26,840 nt of DNA, taken from an uncultured Oscillospiraceae bacterium (lineage in GTDB: Bacteria; Bacillota; Clostridia; Oscillospirales; Oscillospiraceae). Position numbers and translations under genes: made by a program. Within the stretch, counting starts at the first letter, position 1. Every line of letters begins with the position of its first letter. The notes beneath the pieces were generated by a model. That model ran no database searches and was not told the DNA's origin. It saw nothing but the letters and a program-made list of their open reading frames with translations. The DNA lies in NCBI GenBank assembly GCA_934511165.1, contig CAKSWA010000028.1, positions 1-26,840 of the forward strand, given 5' to 3'. Below, in pieces: positions 1 to 7,453 of the stretch.

Positions 1-83
1 GCGGGCAGATCGTTTTCCTTGAGGAAAATGCCCTTGCTGGTACCGGCGCGCATGATAACGCAGGGAATTCTGTACTGATCCAT
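1..83 (-). CDS. mii: 3-methylitaconate delta-isomerase, N-terminal fragment (PrpF family)
   Basis: This is a partial gene cut by the left edge of the window; only the first 27 codons are present. The visible protein begins MDQYRIPCVIMRAGTSKG, which matches the start of the PrpF/methylitaconate isomerase family, where the RAGTSKG stretch is strongly conserved. The start is ATG at 83-81, preceded by an AGGAAGG ribosome site. It lies 22 bases downstream of mgm, so the two are probably co-transcribed. In nicotinate fermentation this enzyme converts (R)-3-methylitaconate, the product of Mgm, to 2,3-dimethylmaleate, the substrate of DmdAB. PrpF itself acts in the methylcitrate pathway, but the neighbours argue for Mii. 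The rest of the gene cannot be judged. Confidence 0.85.
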   Translation of the reverse strand, partial: MDQYRIPCVIMRAGTSKGIFLKENDLP

Positions 84-105
84 GGTGTTCTCTTTCCTTC
101 CTGAA

Positions 106-1998
106 TTACTTGTTTTCTTCCTTCTCGGCGAGTTCTTTCTCCTTCGCCTCGATGAGCTCGGTGATCTTCGTCACGCACTGCTCGGGCGTGGACTCGGGGC
201 CGAAGAACGCATCGACGCCCATGAAGCCGGTGCCTTCCTCGGCAATCTTCTTCTCGTAGTAGGCGTGCTCCTCTTCCTTCTCGGCGATACGGCCGCCCGC
301 CCAGACGACGGTCTTGTCGCGCAGTCCGAGCTCTTCGAGACGCTTGCCGACGCGCGGGAACAGCGTTACGCCAAGGCCGAGCAGGTTGCTCACGCCGATG
401 GCGTTCGCCTTCGCCTCCGCCGCGACCTCGGCCACGGTTTCGGGCAGGTTCATGCCGCGCAGGAAGATGATCTCATAACCGGCGTCCTGAAATGCCTCGC
501 GGATGGTGTTGATGCCGTTGACGTGCGCGTCGGCGCCGACGGTCGCGAGGACGATCTTCTCCTTGCGTGTAGGCGGCTTCTCGATGTGCACGGTGACGTG
601 CTCCTTGGTGATCGGGCAGCGGGAAGGATCGACACCCAGCGGGGTGTAGCCTTCGACGTAGCGGGTGATGCCGTCGGGATCGCGGTTCGTCTTGACGAAG
701 CGCTTGAGATCCCAGCCGCCGGCGCGCGGGGTGTCCATCTTGCCGGACTTGCCGCCGTCAACGATGAGGTCGATGAGCTCTTCGTCCGTCCACTGCTTCC
801 AGAACTCCTCGGTCAGGCAGCCCTGATGCAGGCTGTGCGCGGGGAGCTTGAGAACGGCTTCGAGAACGGCGAACGCCTCGTCCATCATCATGTTCTCGTA
901 TTCGTCGATCTTCGGGGACTCGATGCCGGGGTTGTAGGTGTGCTGGAACACGTCGAGCGTAGCCCAGCAGGCCTGACCCATGGAGTCGCCGGTCGGGATG
1001 CCGACGCTCTCGGCCGCCTTCGGGCGGTAGAAGTTGGCGCCGCCGAGCTTGGCGGAAATGGCCATGCGGGCGAAGTGCGCCTGCTCCGCAATCAGGTTCG
1101 CGGGCGGGTGCTGGAACGTTTCGGGAACAACGATCAGGCTCTTGGAGAGCATGTTGTGGCGGAACGCACGCATGATGGCGAGATCGCGGTACAGGTTGTT
1201 GCCGCCGACGTTCATCTGGATGCCGGAGAGCTCCCAGGGAAGACCGGCGTGCGTAGCGATGCCTTCGGAGAGAAGGCACATCGCGATGGCCATGCCGTCG
1301 GTGCCGCCGATGTTGTTGATGTGCTTGTGGGTATCGAGCTGCGCGAAGATCTTGTTCTCGGCGCAGACGATGCAGGACTTGTAGCCGTTGACGACCTTCG
1401 TGCGGAAGTCATGGATGCCGCGGCCGCCGAAGTGGACGTGGATGACCGGGCCGATGTCGGTGCCGTCAAAGCCCGCGATCAGGGCGTTGAGGATGTTGAT
1501 GTGCGCGGTGTCGCCGGTGGCGTTGATACGCACGGGGTGCTTCGCGCCGCCGCCCATCTGGATGAACTCGCGCTCGCCCTTCGGGGTGATGCCGCCCTTG
1601 CCGCGGGACTGGTCGATGAGCTCACGGCCCTTGAGCGGGTCGATGTGGCGGGTCGCCTCAGAGTGGACGAACTGGAACACGGTCTGGCCGAACTTCTCGG
1701 CGTACTTGTAGATGTCGTTGGATTCCTTCCAGGTCTCCTCGGCGCTGTTGCGGCCAAGGATCGGGTTCAGGCAGGGCATGCCGGTTTCGAGCGCCTTCTG
1801 GCCGAGCTCGTAGATGCGGTAGCCGCTGCGGACCACACCGGCGACCTCGCGGGGGTACGGCGCGGGCAGACCGACGACCTCGCCGTTCTCGTCAAGATCG
1901 GGCATCTCAACGTCAAACGCGTCGGCATAGGCGCGGATGGTCTCGATGTCGTCCTTGATGATCTGTTTTGTCCTTGCCTGAGGGTCTTTCATAGCCAT
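106..1998 (-). CDS. mgm: 2-methyleneglutarate mutase (adenosylcobalamin-dependent)
   Basis: This 630-residue protein is predicted to catalyse the B12-dependent carbon-skeleton rearrangement of 2-methyleneglutarate to (R)-3-methylitaconate in the cytoplasm. The C-terminal domain (about residues 478-610) has the cobalamin-binding DxHxxG motif (D490-A-H492-V-N-G495), an SxL motif (S537-N-L539) and a GG pair at 568-569. The N-terminal 470 residues form the substrate/TIM-barrel part, with conserved-looking stretches such as VHVHFGGRG near residue 187. The length is close to the roughly 614 residues of the Eubacterium barkeri enzyme. The ATG start at 1998 has a good AGAGGAG site upstream; a second in-frame ATG lies two codons later. 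It sits between dmdB and mii, matching the pathway order. Other B12 mutases are unlikely given the neighbours. Confidence 0.93.
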   Translation of the reverse strand: MAMKDPQARTKQIIKDDIETIRAYADAFDVEMPDLDENGEVVGLPAPYPREVAGVVRSGYRIYELGQKALETGMPCLNPILGRNSAEETWKESNDIYKYAEKFGQTVFQFVHSEATRHIDPLKGRELIDQSRGKGGITPKGEREFIQMGGGAKHPVRINATGDTAHINILNALIAGFDGTDIGPVIHVHFGGRGIHDFRTKVVNGYKSCIVCAENKIFAQLDTHKHINNIGGTDGMAIAMCLLSEGIATHAGLPWELSGIQMNVGGNNLYRDLAIMRAFRHNMLSKSLIVVPETFQHPPANLIAEQAHFARMAISAKLGGANFYRPKAAESVGIPTGDSMGQACWATLDVFQHTYNPGIESPKIDEYENMMMDEAFAVLEAVLKLPAHSLHQGCLTEEFWKQWTDEELIDLIVDGGKSGKMDTPRAGGWDLKRFVKTNRDPDGITRYVEGYTPLGVDPSRCPITKEHVTVHIEKPPTRKEKIVLATVGADAHVNGINTIREAFQDAGYEIIFLRGMNLPETVAEVAAEAKANAIGVSNLLGLGVTLFPRVGKRLEELGLRDKTVVWAGGRIAEKEEEHAYYEKKIAEEGTGFMGVDAFFGPESTPEQCVTKITELIEAKEKELAEKEENK

Positions 1999-2043
1999 AG
2001 CTTTTCTCCTCTAATATTCCGTTAAAAAATACTTACTGACGCT

Positions 2044-2538
2044 TTATTCGGTGATGCCGAGTTCGGCACGCACGCGGGGGATCAGTCCGCCGTACTCAAG
2101 CGTTTTGAGAACGCTCTCGGAGAGCGGCGCGGATTCGATCACGCCGCAGGGCGCGGTGATCGTGCCCTTTTCGAGATCGACTTCGATGATCTCGCCGGTG
2201 TGGAGCTTCTTCACGGCGTCGGCAACAAACACCGGCATGCCGATGTTGATGCAGTTGCGACGGAAGATGCGGGCGAAGCCCTGCGCCACAACGAGCGCGA
2301 CCTGCGCCTGCTTGAGGGCGATGGGGGCCTGCTCGCGGGAGGAGCCGCAGCCAAAGTTGCGTCCCGCCACGAGAATGCAGCCGGGCTCGCGGTTGAGCTT
2401 GAAGTCCTCCGTCGGGAGACCGGCCATGGCGTACTTGCCGATCTCCTCATACGGCTCGCTCATCGCGTAGCCGGGGAGGATCTGGTCGGTATCGACATCG
2501 TCGCCGAGAATGATAACTTTACCTCTGATCTTTTCCAT
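2044..2538 (-). CDS. dmdB: 2,3-dimethylmaleate hydratase, small subunit
   Basis: This 164-residue protein belongs to the aconitase-swivel / LeuD small-subunit family. The signature is the GRNFGCGSSREQAP stretch at residues 59-72, which lines the substrate pocket in LeuD/IPMI small subunits, plus the N-terminal D-D-V-D-T-D-Q-I-L-P segment. With DmdA it should hydrate 2,3-dimethylmaleate to (2R,3S)-2,3-dimethylmalate. The gene starts 6 bases after the dmdA stop and is followed 45 bases later by mgm. Taken alone it could be read as isopropylmalate isomerase (LeuD) or homoaconitase. The Mgm and Mii neighbours and the absence of leuA/leuB nearby favour the dimethylmaleate assignment. Confidence 0.88.
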   Translation of the reverse strand: MEKIRGKVIILGDDVDTDQILPGYAMSEPYEEIGKYAMAGLPTEDFKLNREPGCILVAGRNFGCGSSREQAPIALKQAQVALVVAQGFARIFRRNCINIGMPVFVADAVKKLHTGEIIEVDLEKGTITAPCGVIESAPLSESVLKTLEYGGLIPRVRAELGITE

Positions 2539-2544
2539 TTGTGC

Positions 2545-3729
2545 TTACACCTCCGGAACGGTGATGACGCCCGTGAGGGCGGTGGCCGCCGCGGTAGCCG
2601 GGCTCGCCAGATAGATCTGGCCGACCTTGCTGCCCATACGGCCGGGGAAGTTGCGGTTCGTCGTGGAAACGCACACATCGCGCGGGGTGATAAGACCCTC
2701 GTGCGCGCCGAAGCAGGAACCGCAGCCGGGGTTGAGAATGGTGGCGCCGGCGTCGCGGATGATCTTCGTCCAGCCGCGCTCTTCCATCTGGCCGAGGATC
2801 TCGCGGGAGGCGGGAACGATGAGCACGTTGACGTCGGGGCTGACCTTCTTGCCTTTAAATGCCTTGGCGACCTGCTCCATGTCGTTCAGACGGCCGTTGG
2901 TGCAGCTGCCGACGACGACCTGCGTGACCTTGATGCCGGCCTTCTCGCGCACCGGAACAACGTTCGCGGGGCTGAAGGGGCAGGAGATCTGCGGTTCAAG
3001 CGTGGAAAGATCGATCTCATAGGTCTCGAAGCAGTCGGATTCCTTCTCTTCGGTGCCGAAGATGGTGATCATGCTGCCGATCTCGATACCCATGTTGCAG
3101 ACGGTCATGCGCTCGGCGATGGAGAGATCGTCGATGCCGGGGCCGGTGAGAAGAAGGCCGCGGTCCACGAGATAGTCGGAGCCGAACTTGCTGCCGAGAT
3201 ACAGGATGAGATCCTTGCCGAAAACGTTGGAGGGGCGCTTGCCGGTGAGATATATCTGCACAACCTGGGGCACCTCAAGATCGAGCGTGCCGGTCGCCAT
3301 GGCCGCGGCCAGCTCCGTGGAGCCGACGCCGATGCCGATCTGACCGTAACCGCCGCAGGTGCCGGTGTGGGAGTCAGCAATACAAACGATATCGCCGGGG
3401 TTCTGCTTGTGCTTTTCAAACATCAGCTGGTGGATAACGCCCTCGCCGCGCTGATACAGGGGGACGCCGAATTCCTTGGAGAAATCGTCCATCGCCCAAA
3501 CGTTGGCGCGGGCCTTCTCCGTAGCGGCGGGGTACACATGGTCAACGATCAGCGCCACGCGGCTCGGATCGAAAACCTTCTTCACGCCGATCTCGCGGAA
3601 CATGCGGATGGCGATGGGGGCCGTCACATCGTGGGCGGCGACAAAGCTCACCTTGCAGGTGAGATCCTGGCCGGGGGCGACATGATCCTTGCCAGCCGCT
3701 TTTGCCAGATACTTTTCAATAAGGTTCAT
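2545..3729 (-). CDS. dmdA: 2,3-dimethylmaleate hydratase, large subunit
   Basis: This 394-residue protein is an aconitase/LeuC-type large subunit and should carry one labile [4Fe-4S] cluster. The three expected ligands are visible: C276 in VVGSCTNGR and C336/C339 in NPGCGSCFGAHEG. An upstream DSHTGTCGG segment (D119-S-H121) also matches the family. The protein is shorter than typical LeuC (about 420 to 470), as in the two-subunit clostridial and archaeal branch. With DmdB it hydrates dimethylmaleate. The ATG at 3729 is preceded by a weakly placed GGAGG. A stable 13-bp hairpin (3786-3815) lies between this gene and the DUF1185 gene upstream. Context is the main reason for choosing Dmd over LeuC. 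Confidence 0.88.
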   Translation of the reverse strand: MNLIEKYLAKAAGKDHVAPGQDLTCKVSFVAAHDVTAPIAIRMFREIGVKKVFDPSRVALIVDHVYPAATEKARANVWAMDDFSKEFGVPLYQRGEGVIHQLMFEKHKQNPGDIVCIADSHTGTCGGYGQIGIGVGSTELAAAMATGTLDLEVPQVVQIYLTGKRPSNVFGKDLILYLGSKFGSDYLVDRGLLLTGPGIDDLSIAERMTVCNMGIEIGSMITIFGTEEKESDCFETYEIDLSTLEPQISCPFSPANVVPVREKAGIKVTQVVVGSCTNGRLNDMEQVAKAFKGKKVSPDVNVLIVPASREILGQMEERGWTKIIRDAGATILNPGCGSCFGAHEGLITPRDVCVSTTNRNFPGRMGSKVGQIYLASPATAAATALTGVITVPEV

Positions 3730-3785
3730 TTATTCTGTCCTCCAGGCCTTTTCTCCCGCAGACATTCTGCGGTAATGCTCTTGAA

Positions 3786-3815
3786 AATAGCCCCCTTGTT
3801 GCCAAGGGGGCTATT
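3786..3815. terminator. Perfect 13-bp hairpin between the DUF1185 gene and dmdA
   Basis: The arms AATAGCCCCCTTG (3786-3798) and CAAGGGGGCTATT (3803-3815) are exactly complementary around a TTGC loop. Reading the minus strand, the stem ends in CTATTTTC, so only a short T-tract follows. It could be a partial terminator or an mRNA stability/processing element that sets dmdAB-mgm-mii levels below those of the upstream genes. It is not a strong terminator by sequence. Confidence 0.6.
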
Positions 3816-3833
3816 GTTAAACGCGGGGAAGAA

Positions 3834-4454
3834 TTAGTGCATGCCGTCCTCGCACTTGGCTTCGGACTTCTGCAGACCGCCGATACGGCCAGCGCCGTTG
3901 ACGAGAGCATGCGGACGGCCGGCGTCAGCCAGAACGACCGCCATGACGATCTCATCGCTCTTCGGGGCATCGGGAATACGGACCGCGAAGGAGCCGTAGT
4001 GAGTGCGCACGAAGGCAGCATCTTTGAAGTGCAGGGAGATGTCCAGCTCGGAGCCGGCAGGGCCGACCTTCTCGTTGGAAGGAATGATGGACTTGCCGCC
4101 GCCGATAGCAGCGCGGATGGTCTTGCCGGACTTCGGGTGCAGCATAGCGGAGGAGTGCTCCAGCTCGCCGTCGAGACCGACGATGCAGCCCTTGCCGTAG
4201 GTTTCAACGTTCTCGGCGCCGAGGAGCTCGGCACCCTTCTTGGTGAGCAGATCGCCCAGGTACTCGCCGTACTCGGTCAGTTCAGACAGGTCTTCGACCC
4301 ACTGGCCGGCGTACGGATTCTTGATAACGGCAGCCACGGACACCGTCTTGATGGACTTGCGGCCGGAGTTGGTCTCCACGGGCTTCTCAGCGCCGCCCTC
4401 GTAGAACACTTCTTCGAGGTTGGTAACGATCTTGCGAATCTTAGGCTCTTTCAT
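3834..4454 (-). CDS. DUF1185 / 'amino acid synthesis' family protein, function unknown
   Basis: This 206-residue protein resembles the DUF1185 family (AA_synth, PF06684), recognised from features such as R-K-I-V-T near residue 6, the VAAVIKNPYAGQWVEDL stretch near residue 40 and the glycine-rich GKTIRAAIGGGKSIIPSN segment. No signal peptide or membrane segment is evident, so it is probably cytoplasmic. It has an excellent AGGAGG ribosome site just before the ATG at 4454. It lies 61 bases after ena and about 100 bases before dmdA, inside the nicotinate operon and on the same strand. The family name is historical and no reaction is established that I know of. Its place in the cluster suggests a role in handling an intermediate between tetrahydro-oxonicotinate and dimethylmaleate, but that is inference. 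Confidence 0.8.
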   Translation of the reverse strand: MKEPKIRKIVTNLEEVFYEGGAEKPVETNSGRKSIKTVSVAAVIKNPYAGQWVEDLSELTEYGEYLGDLLTKKGAELLGAENVETYGKGCIVGLDGELEHSSAMLHPKSGKTIRAAIGGGKSIIPSNEKVGPAGSELDISLHFKDAAFVRTHYGSFAVRIPDAPKSDEIVMAVVLADAGRPHALVNGAGRIGGLQKSEAKCEDGMH

Positions 4455-4515
4455 TGGTATATCCTCCTATTAAAAATTAATAGCTAAATGAGTTGGGCTT
4501 CTGTGCGAGCAAGGC

Positions 4516-5676
4516 TCAGCAGGGCTTTCTCGACGCAGGAGGAGTGTTGCTGGACTTCTTGACGTTGATCTTGCCGTCAATGATGACATAGGACAGGCCC
4601 GGAATATCGCCGGCGGCGAAAGCTTCCATGGCGTCCTTGCCGACGGAACCCATCGGGGTATCCATGATCAGCAGGTCGGCTTCCTTACCCGGGGCGATGA
4701 CGCCGCGGTTGAGCTTCGTGTAGACCTTCGCCGGGTTGCCGGTCGCCATGGCGACGCAGACTTCGGGGGCGATGTCGGTCATGGAAGCGGCGAAGCTGAT
4801 GTTGCGCATGATGCCCAGAGGAATGATGCCCGTGCCGGACGGAGCGTCGTTGCCGAAGATCACGCGGCCGAGCTGGCCCTTTTCGGCAGCGCGGTTGAGG
4901 ACGTACTGAGCGGTCTTCGGGTTGCCGCACTGCACGATCTCCATCGCGAACGTGGTCTCGTCCATGATGCGGTCAACTTCGTGCAGAGGAATGGAGGTCG
5001 GGCCGCCATTGATGTGGGAAACAACGTCGGGCTTCGTCTTGATGACGTCGTCCGCGGTAACGGTGGAGGAGCCGGGGATGGAAGTACCGCCGGTGTGCAT
5101 CTGCACCTTGAAGCCGTGCTTGTGGGCCCACTCGACCATGGGAGCCGCAGTCTCGGGGTTGTTGACGGTGCCGAGGCCGATCTCACCGACGACCCAGACG
5201 CCTTCCTTGGCGAGGTCTTCGAAGTCCTTCTCGACCAGACCCTTCTCGAGGATCAGTCCGCCGCCTTCGACCTTCACGCCGGAAACGCCCTTGGCAAAGC
5301 ACTTGTGGCCGACAATGGCCTGCGCCTTGGTGTAGACGGGGTCGCCCTTCGGATGGCCGGGGATATGGCATTCGCCGGCAGAGATCATAGTGGTCACGCC
5401 GCCGTTTTTCGCACTCTCAATGAAGCCAAAGGTCTTCTGACGGGTGCCGTAGCCGTCCGCCGTGGAGACATGCACATGCGTGTCCCAAAGACCCGGGGTG
5501 ACGGTGGTGCCGTTGGCATCGACGACGGTCGCGTCGCCGACGTTGGCGAGGAGTTCTTCGCCGCCGATCGCCTCGATGAGGTTCTCGTTGATGACGATGA
5601 CGCTGCCCTCAAGAACGGGGTGGTCAATGTCACCGGAAACGATTTTACCGATGTTCTTAATTACCAGAGTAGCCAT
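4516..5676 (-). CDS. ena: Enamidase (6-oxo-1,4,5,6-tetrahydronicotinate amidohydrolase)
   Basis: This 386-residue amidohydrolase-superfamily enzyme is predicted to hydrolyse 1,4,5,6-tetrahydro-6-oxonicotinate to (S)-2-formylglutarate and ammonia. The binuclear metal site is readable: H67 and H69 in WDTHVHV, E165 in VGEIGLG, H194 in QMHTGG, H221 in SHINGG and D277 in FGNDAPS. This is the pattern expected for the Fe-Zn enamidase of Eubacterium barkeri, and the length agrees within a residue or two. The open frame extends further upstream, but ATG at 5676 has a GGGAG site and gives the family N-terminus MATLVIKNIG. Upstream lies a 420-base gene-free stretch. Other amidohydrolases such as dihydroorotase are much less likely given the context. 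Confidence 0.93.
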   Translation of the reverse strand: MATLVIKNIGKIVSGDIDHPVLEGSVIVINENLIEAIGGEELLANVGDATVVDANGTTVTPGLWDTHVHVSTADGYGTRQKTFGFIESAKNGGVTTMISAGECHIPGHPKGDPVYTKAQAIVGHKCFAKGVSGVKVEGGGLILEKGLVEKDFEDLAKEGVWVVGEIGLGTVNNPETAAPMVEWAHKHGFKVQMHTGGTSIPGSSTVTADDVIKTKPDVVSHINGGPTSIPLHEVDRIMDETTFAMEIVQCGNPKTAQYVLNRAAEKGQLGRVIFGNDAPSGTGIIPLGIMRNISFAASMTDIAPEVCVAMATGNPAKVYTKLNRGVIAPGKEADLLIMDTPMGSVGKDAMEAFAAGDIPGLSYVIIDGKINVKKSSNTPPASRKPC

Positions 5677-5830
5677 GGTAAACTCCCTTCTGCTGCTGCG
5701 CGCAGCATATAAAATGTGTGTTTGCCCAACTCCCCCGACGTTGCGCAGTTCTCCGCCGGGAGCGTTTTGCCAGAGTACACGCGGACATTCCGCCGCCATC
5801 CGCACATTCGGGATATGGCAGCAGCCCTGT

Positions 5831-5902
5831 CCAAGGGGTTTTTCTGTCGCGGCAGGGGTGTGCCCGGTGGAGCCGCAGCCCCGCCGTGCAGAAAACCCCT
5901 GG
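5831..5902. repeat. Long imperfect inverted repeat (about 72 bases) upstream of ena
   Basis: The left arm CCAAGGGGTTTTTCTG (5831-5846) pairs with CAGAAAACCCCTGG (5889-5902) with single-base bulges. The inner CGGCAGGGG (5850-5858) pairs with CCCCGCCG (5879-5886) with one bulge. The loop is about 20 bases. On the minus-strand transcript this would be an extended hairpin in the ena leader about 150 bases before the start codon. It could be an attenuator, an RNase-processing site or a small REP-like element. Confidence 0.55.
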
Positions 5903-5960
5903 TTCCCCGGTCAAACTGTGGCTGGGGAGCCGACTTTTTTCCCTAAGCTTGTCCGCTCAA

Positions 5961-5985
5961 TTCCCGGCGCATATAGCGCCGGGAA
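5961..5985. repeat. Perfect 10-bp hairpin upstream of ena
   Basis: TTCCCGGCGC (5961-5970) and GCGCCGGGAA (5976-5985) are exact complements around an ATATA loop. On the minus strand it is followed 20 bases later by AAAAAA rather than by a T-run, so it is not a standard terminator. It may stabilise the 3' end of the IIC-gene message or form part of the ena leader. Confidence 0.55.
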
Positions 5986-6096
5986 CCGGCGGATATTGAA
6001 TAACTCAACGCCTTTTTTAAAAAACCCGCGCACGAGCTGTGCTTACCTCGGAGCTGCAGCTTGCTCCGGGAGTAAGTAAGTTTGTGCCTGTCTGAA

Positions 6097-7254
6097 TTAC
6101 AGATCGAGAGCGTAGTCGCCTTCCTTGATGAGGCCCTTCTTGCGCATGAGCTCGCTGACGAGCCAGCTGACAAGAGCGGGGATCACGAAGGAGCAGACGA
6201 CGAGGCCGATCCAGTTCAGAGCCGGGCTGGCAGTGGCGGCGGCGAAGTCAACGCCGAGAGCAGCGTTCTCTTCGCACACGGGGGCCGCCCAACCGGTGAT
6301 GAGGCCGATCTGGCCGCAGAGGCCGGAGGTGCCCATGCCGGAGTTGATGGCAGCGCCGTTCATCTGGAGCTTGAACAGGCAGGTGGCGAGCGGGCCGTTC
6401 ACGATGGAAGCGACCACGGGGGGCAGCCAGAGGATGGGTTTCTTGACCAGGTTGGGAACCTGGAGCATGGAGGTGCCGAGGCCCTGAGAAAGGAGACCCT
6501 GCACGCCGTTCTCACGGTAGGACGCAACAGCGAAGCCGACCATGTGAGCAGAGCAGCCAGCAACGCAGGCGCCGCCGGCGAGACCGACCAGACCAAGACC
6601 GGCGCAGATAGCGGCGGAGGAGATGGGGAGGGTCAGGATGATGCCCATGAGAGCGGAGACGAGGATGCCCATCCAGAAGGGCTGGAGAGCGGTCGCCTTC
6701 ATGACGAGGTCGCCGAGAAGGACGGCGCCCTTGCCGATCGGGGGAGCGATCAGGAAAGCGAACAGAACGCCGACAACGATCGTCACGAACGGGGTGATGA
6801 TAATGTCGATCGGGGTGCGCTTGGAGACCAGCTTGCCGGCGAACACGGCAATGACGACGACGAAGAACACGGCGAGAGGGCCGCCCTGCGCGCCGAGGGC
6901 GTTGGCAGCGAAGCCAACGGCCAGCGTGGAGTACATGACGAACGGGGGAGCCTTCATGCTGTACGCGATGGCAGCGGCCATAGCGGCGCCCTGCACGGCG
7001 TAAGCAGCGGTCTTGGAAGCGATCAGCAGGTTAGCGCCCGCGAGAGCTTCGGAACCCCAGGGGTTGACGACGATGTCCTTCAGCAGGGGAACGTACATGC
7101 CGATGGTGTTGATGATGCAGCCGATCAGCAGAGACGCGAACAGACCGTGAGCCATGCCGCCCAGGCCGTCGATGAAAATGCGCTTCGTGGAGAACTCAAT
7201 GTTCTGCTCTTTGCAGTACTTGGCCCATCCCTTAAGCTCGGTGTTGTTAGCCAT
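6097..7254 (-). CDS. PTS EIIC-like integral membrane protein, candidate nicotinate transporter
   Basis: This 385-residue polytopic membrane protein matches the PTS_EIIC_2 type (PF13303) by its landmarks: FIDGLGGMAHGLFASLLIG near residue 28, KAPPFVMYS near 142, TPIDIIITPFVT near 193, LPISSAAICAGLGL near 255, and SYRENGVQGLLSQGLGTSML near 292. Several long hydrophobic segments run along its length. No IIA or IIB domain or phosphoacceptor protein is encoded nearby. It lies inside the nicotinate cluster between ndhM and ena with the same orientation, so uptake of nicotinate or export of a product such as propionate is plausible; this is inference. A GGGAGG ribosome site precedes the ATG at 7254 with a rather long spacing of 12 bases. 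A 7-bp inverted repeat lies just upstream at 7279-7296. Confidence 0.85.
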   Translation of the reverse strand: MANNTELKGWAKYCKEQNIEFSTKRIFIDGLGGMAHGLFASLLIGCIINTIGMYVPLLKDIVVNPWGSEALAGANLLIASKTAAYAVQGAAMAAAIAYSMKAPPFVMYSTLAVGFAANALGAQGGPLAVFFVVVIAVFAGKLVSKRTPIDIIITPFVTIVVGVLFAFLIAPPIGKGAVLLGDLVMKATALQPFWMGILVSALMGIILTLPISSAAICAGLGLVGLAGGACVAGCSAHMVGFAVASYRENGVQGLLSQGLGTSMLQVPNLVKKPILWLPPVVASIVNGPLATCLFKLQMNGAAINSGMGTSGLCGQIGLITGWAAPVCEENAALGVDFAAATASPALNWIGLVVCSFVIPALVSWLVSELMRKKGLIKEGDYALDL

Positions 7255-7278
7255 TAATTAAAGTGCCTCCCTTAATTT

Positions 7279-7296
7279 AATGTTGATTGCAACATT
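7279..7296. repeat. Inverted repeat AATGTTG-N4-CAACATT upstream of the IIC-like gene
   Basis: The two 7-base arms (7279-7285 and 7290-7296) are perfect complements separated by ATTG. It sits 25 bases upstream of the IIC-like start codon. The right arm overlaps the word AACATTCGTTGA (7291-7302), which recurs with one difference at 14701-14712 upstream of hnr. It could be a protein-binding operator or an mRNA hairpin. Confidence 0.5.
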
Positions 7297-7385
7297 CGTT
7301 GAGCGTTTACTTGTGTACGGGTTTCGGGCAGCTGCGAATTGCCCGAAGAGGGACGTGCGCGGTTCCTTTTTTTGCTTGGTGAGCT

Positions 7386-7409
7386 GGCCGCGCCGCGAAC
7401 GACGCGGCC
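7386..7409. repeat. GC-rich hairpin after ndhM
   Basis: GGCCGCG (7386-7392) and CGCGGCC (7403-7409) can pair around a 10-base loop, and a second small hairpin CGGGCA/TGCCCG lies at 7325-7345. There is no T-run on the minus strand after either, so these are more likely stabilising or processing hairpins between ndhM and the IIC-like gene. A short direct repeat AGTACCTT occurs at 7428-7435 and 7441-7448 in the same gap. Confidence 0.4.
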
Positions 7410-7453
7410 GATGAGTTATTGTCAAAAAGTACCTTAGGGGAGTACCTTCAACC

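Larger units (their letters stand above)
5677..6096. other. 420-base gene-free stretch between ena and the IIC-like gene
   Basis: No open frame here has both a ribosome site and plausible protein composition. The stretch contains two hairpin-forming elements, listed separately (5831-5902 and 5961-5985), an A/T-rich TTTTTTAAAAAA patch near 6013-6024, and two ACATTC-type words at 5785-5790 and 5804-5810. I see no convincing sigma-A promoter for ena on the minus strand. It may hold a leader or processing region controlling ena and the downstream genes. I could not match it to a riboswitch class. Confidence 0.6.

Noticed and set aside
82..2025. Long plus-strand open frame opposite mgm (647 codons), and similar long frames opposite dmdA, ndhL, gdhA and hnr
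   Set aside because: These are antisense shadows produced by high G+C codon use. They lack ribosome sites, have biased Val/Asp/Arg/His/Leu composition, and the opposite strand carries clear enzyme motifs.
2044..3729. leuCD (isopropylmalate isomerase)
   Set aside because: The sequences alone would allow it, but no leucine biosynthesis genes are near, and mgm and mii flank the pair in pathway order.
5716..5999. Short plus-strand frames in the ena leader
   Set aside because: No ribosome site and no recognisable protein features. The stretch is better explained by RNA hairpins.
5677..6096. Cobalamin, molybdenum-cofactor or NAD-type riboswitch upstream of ena
   Set aside because: I looked for the B12-box and other class consensus words on the minus strand and could not place them convincingly.
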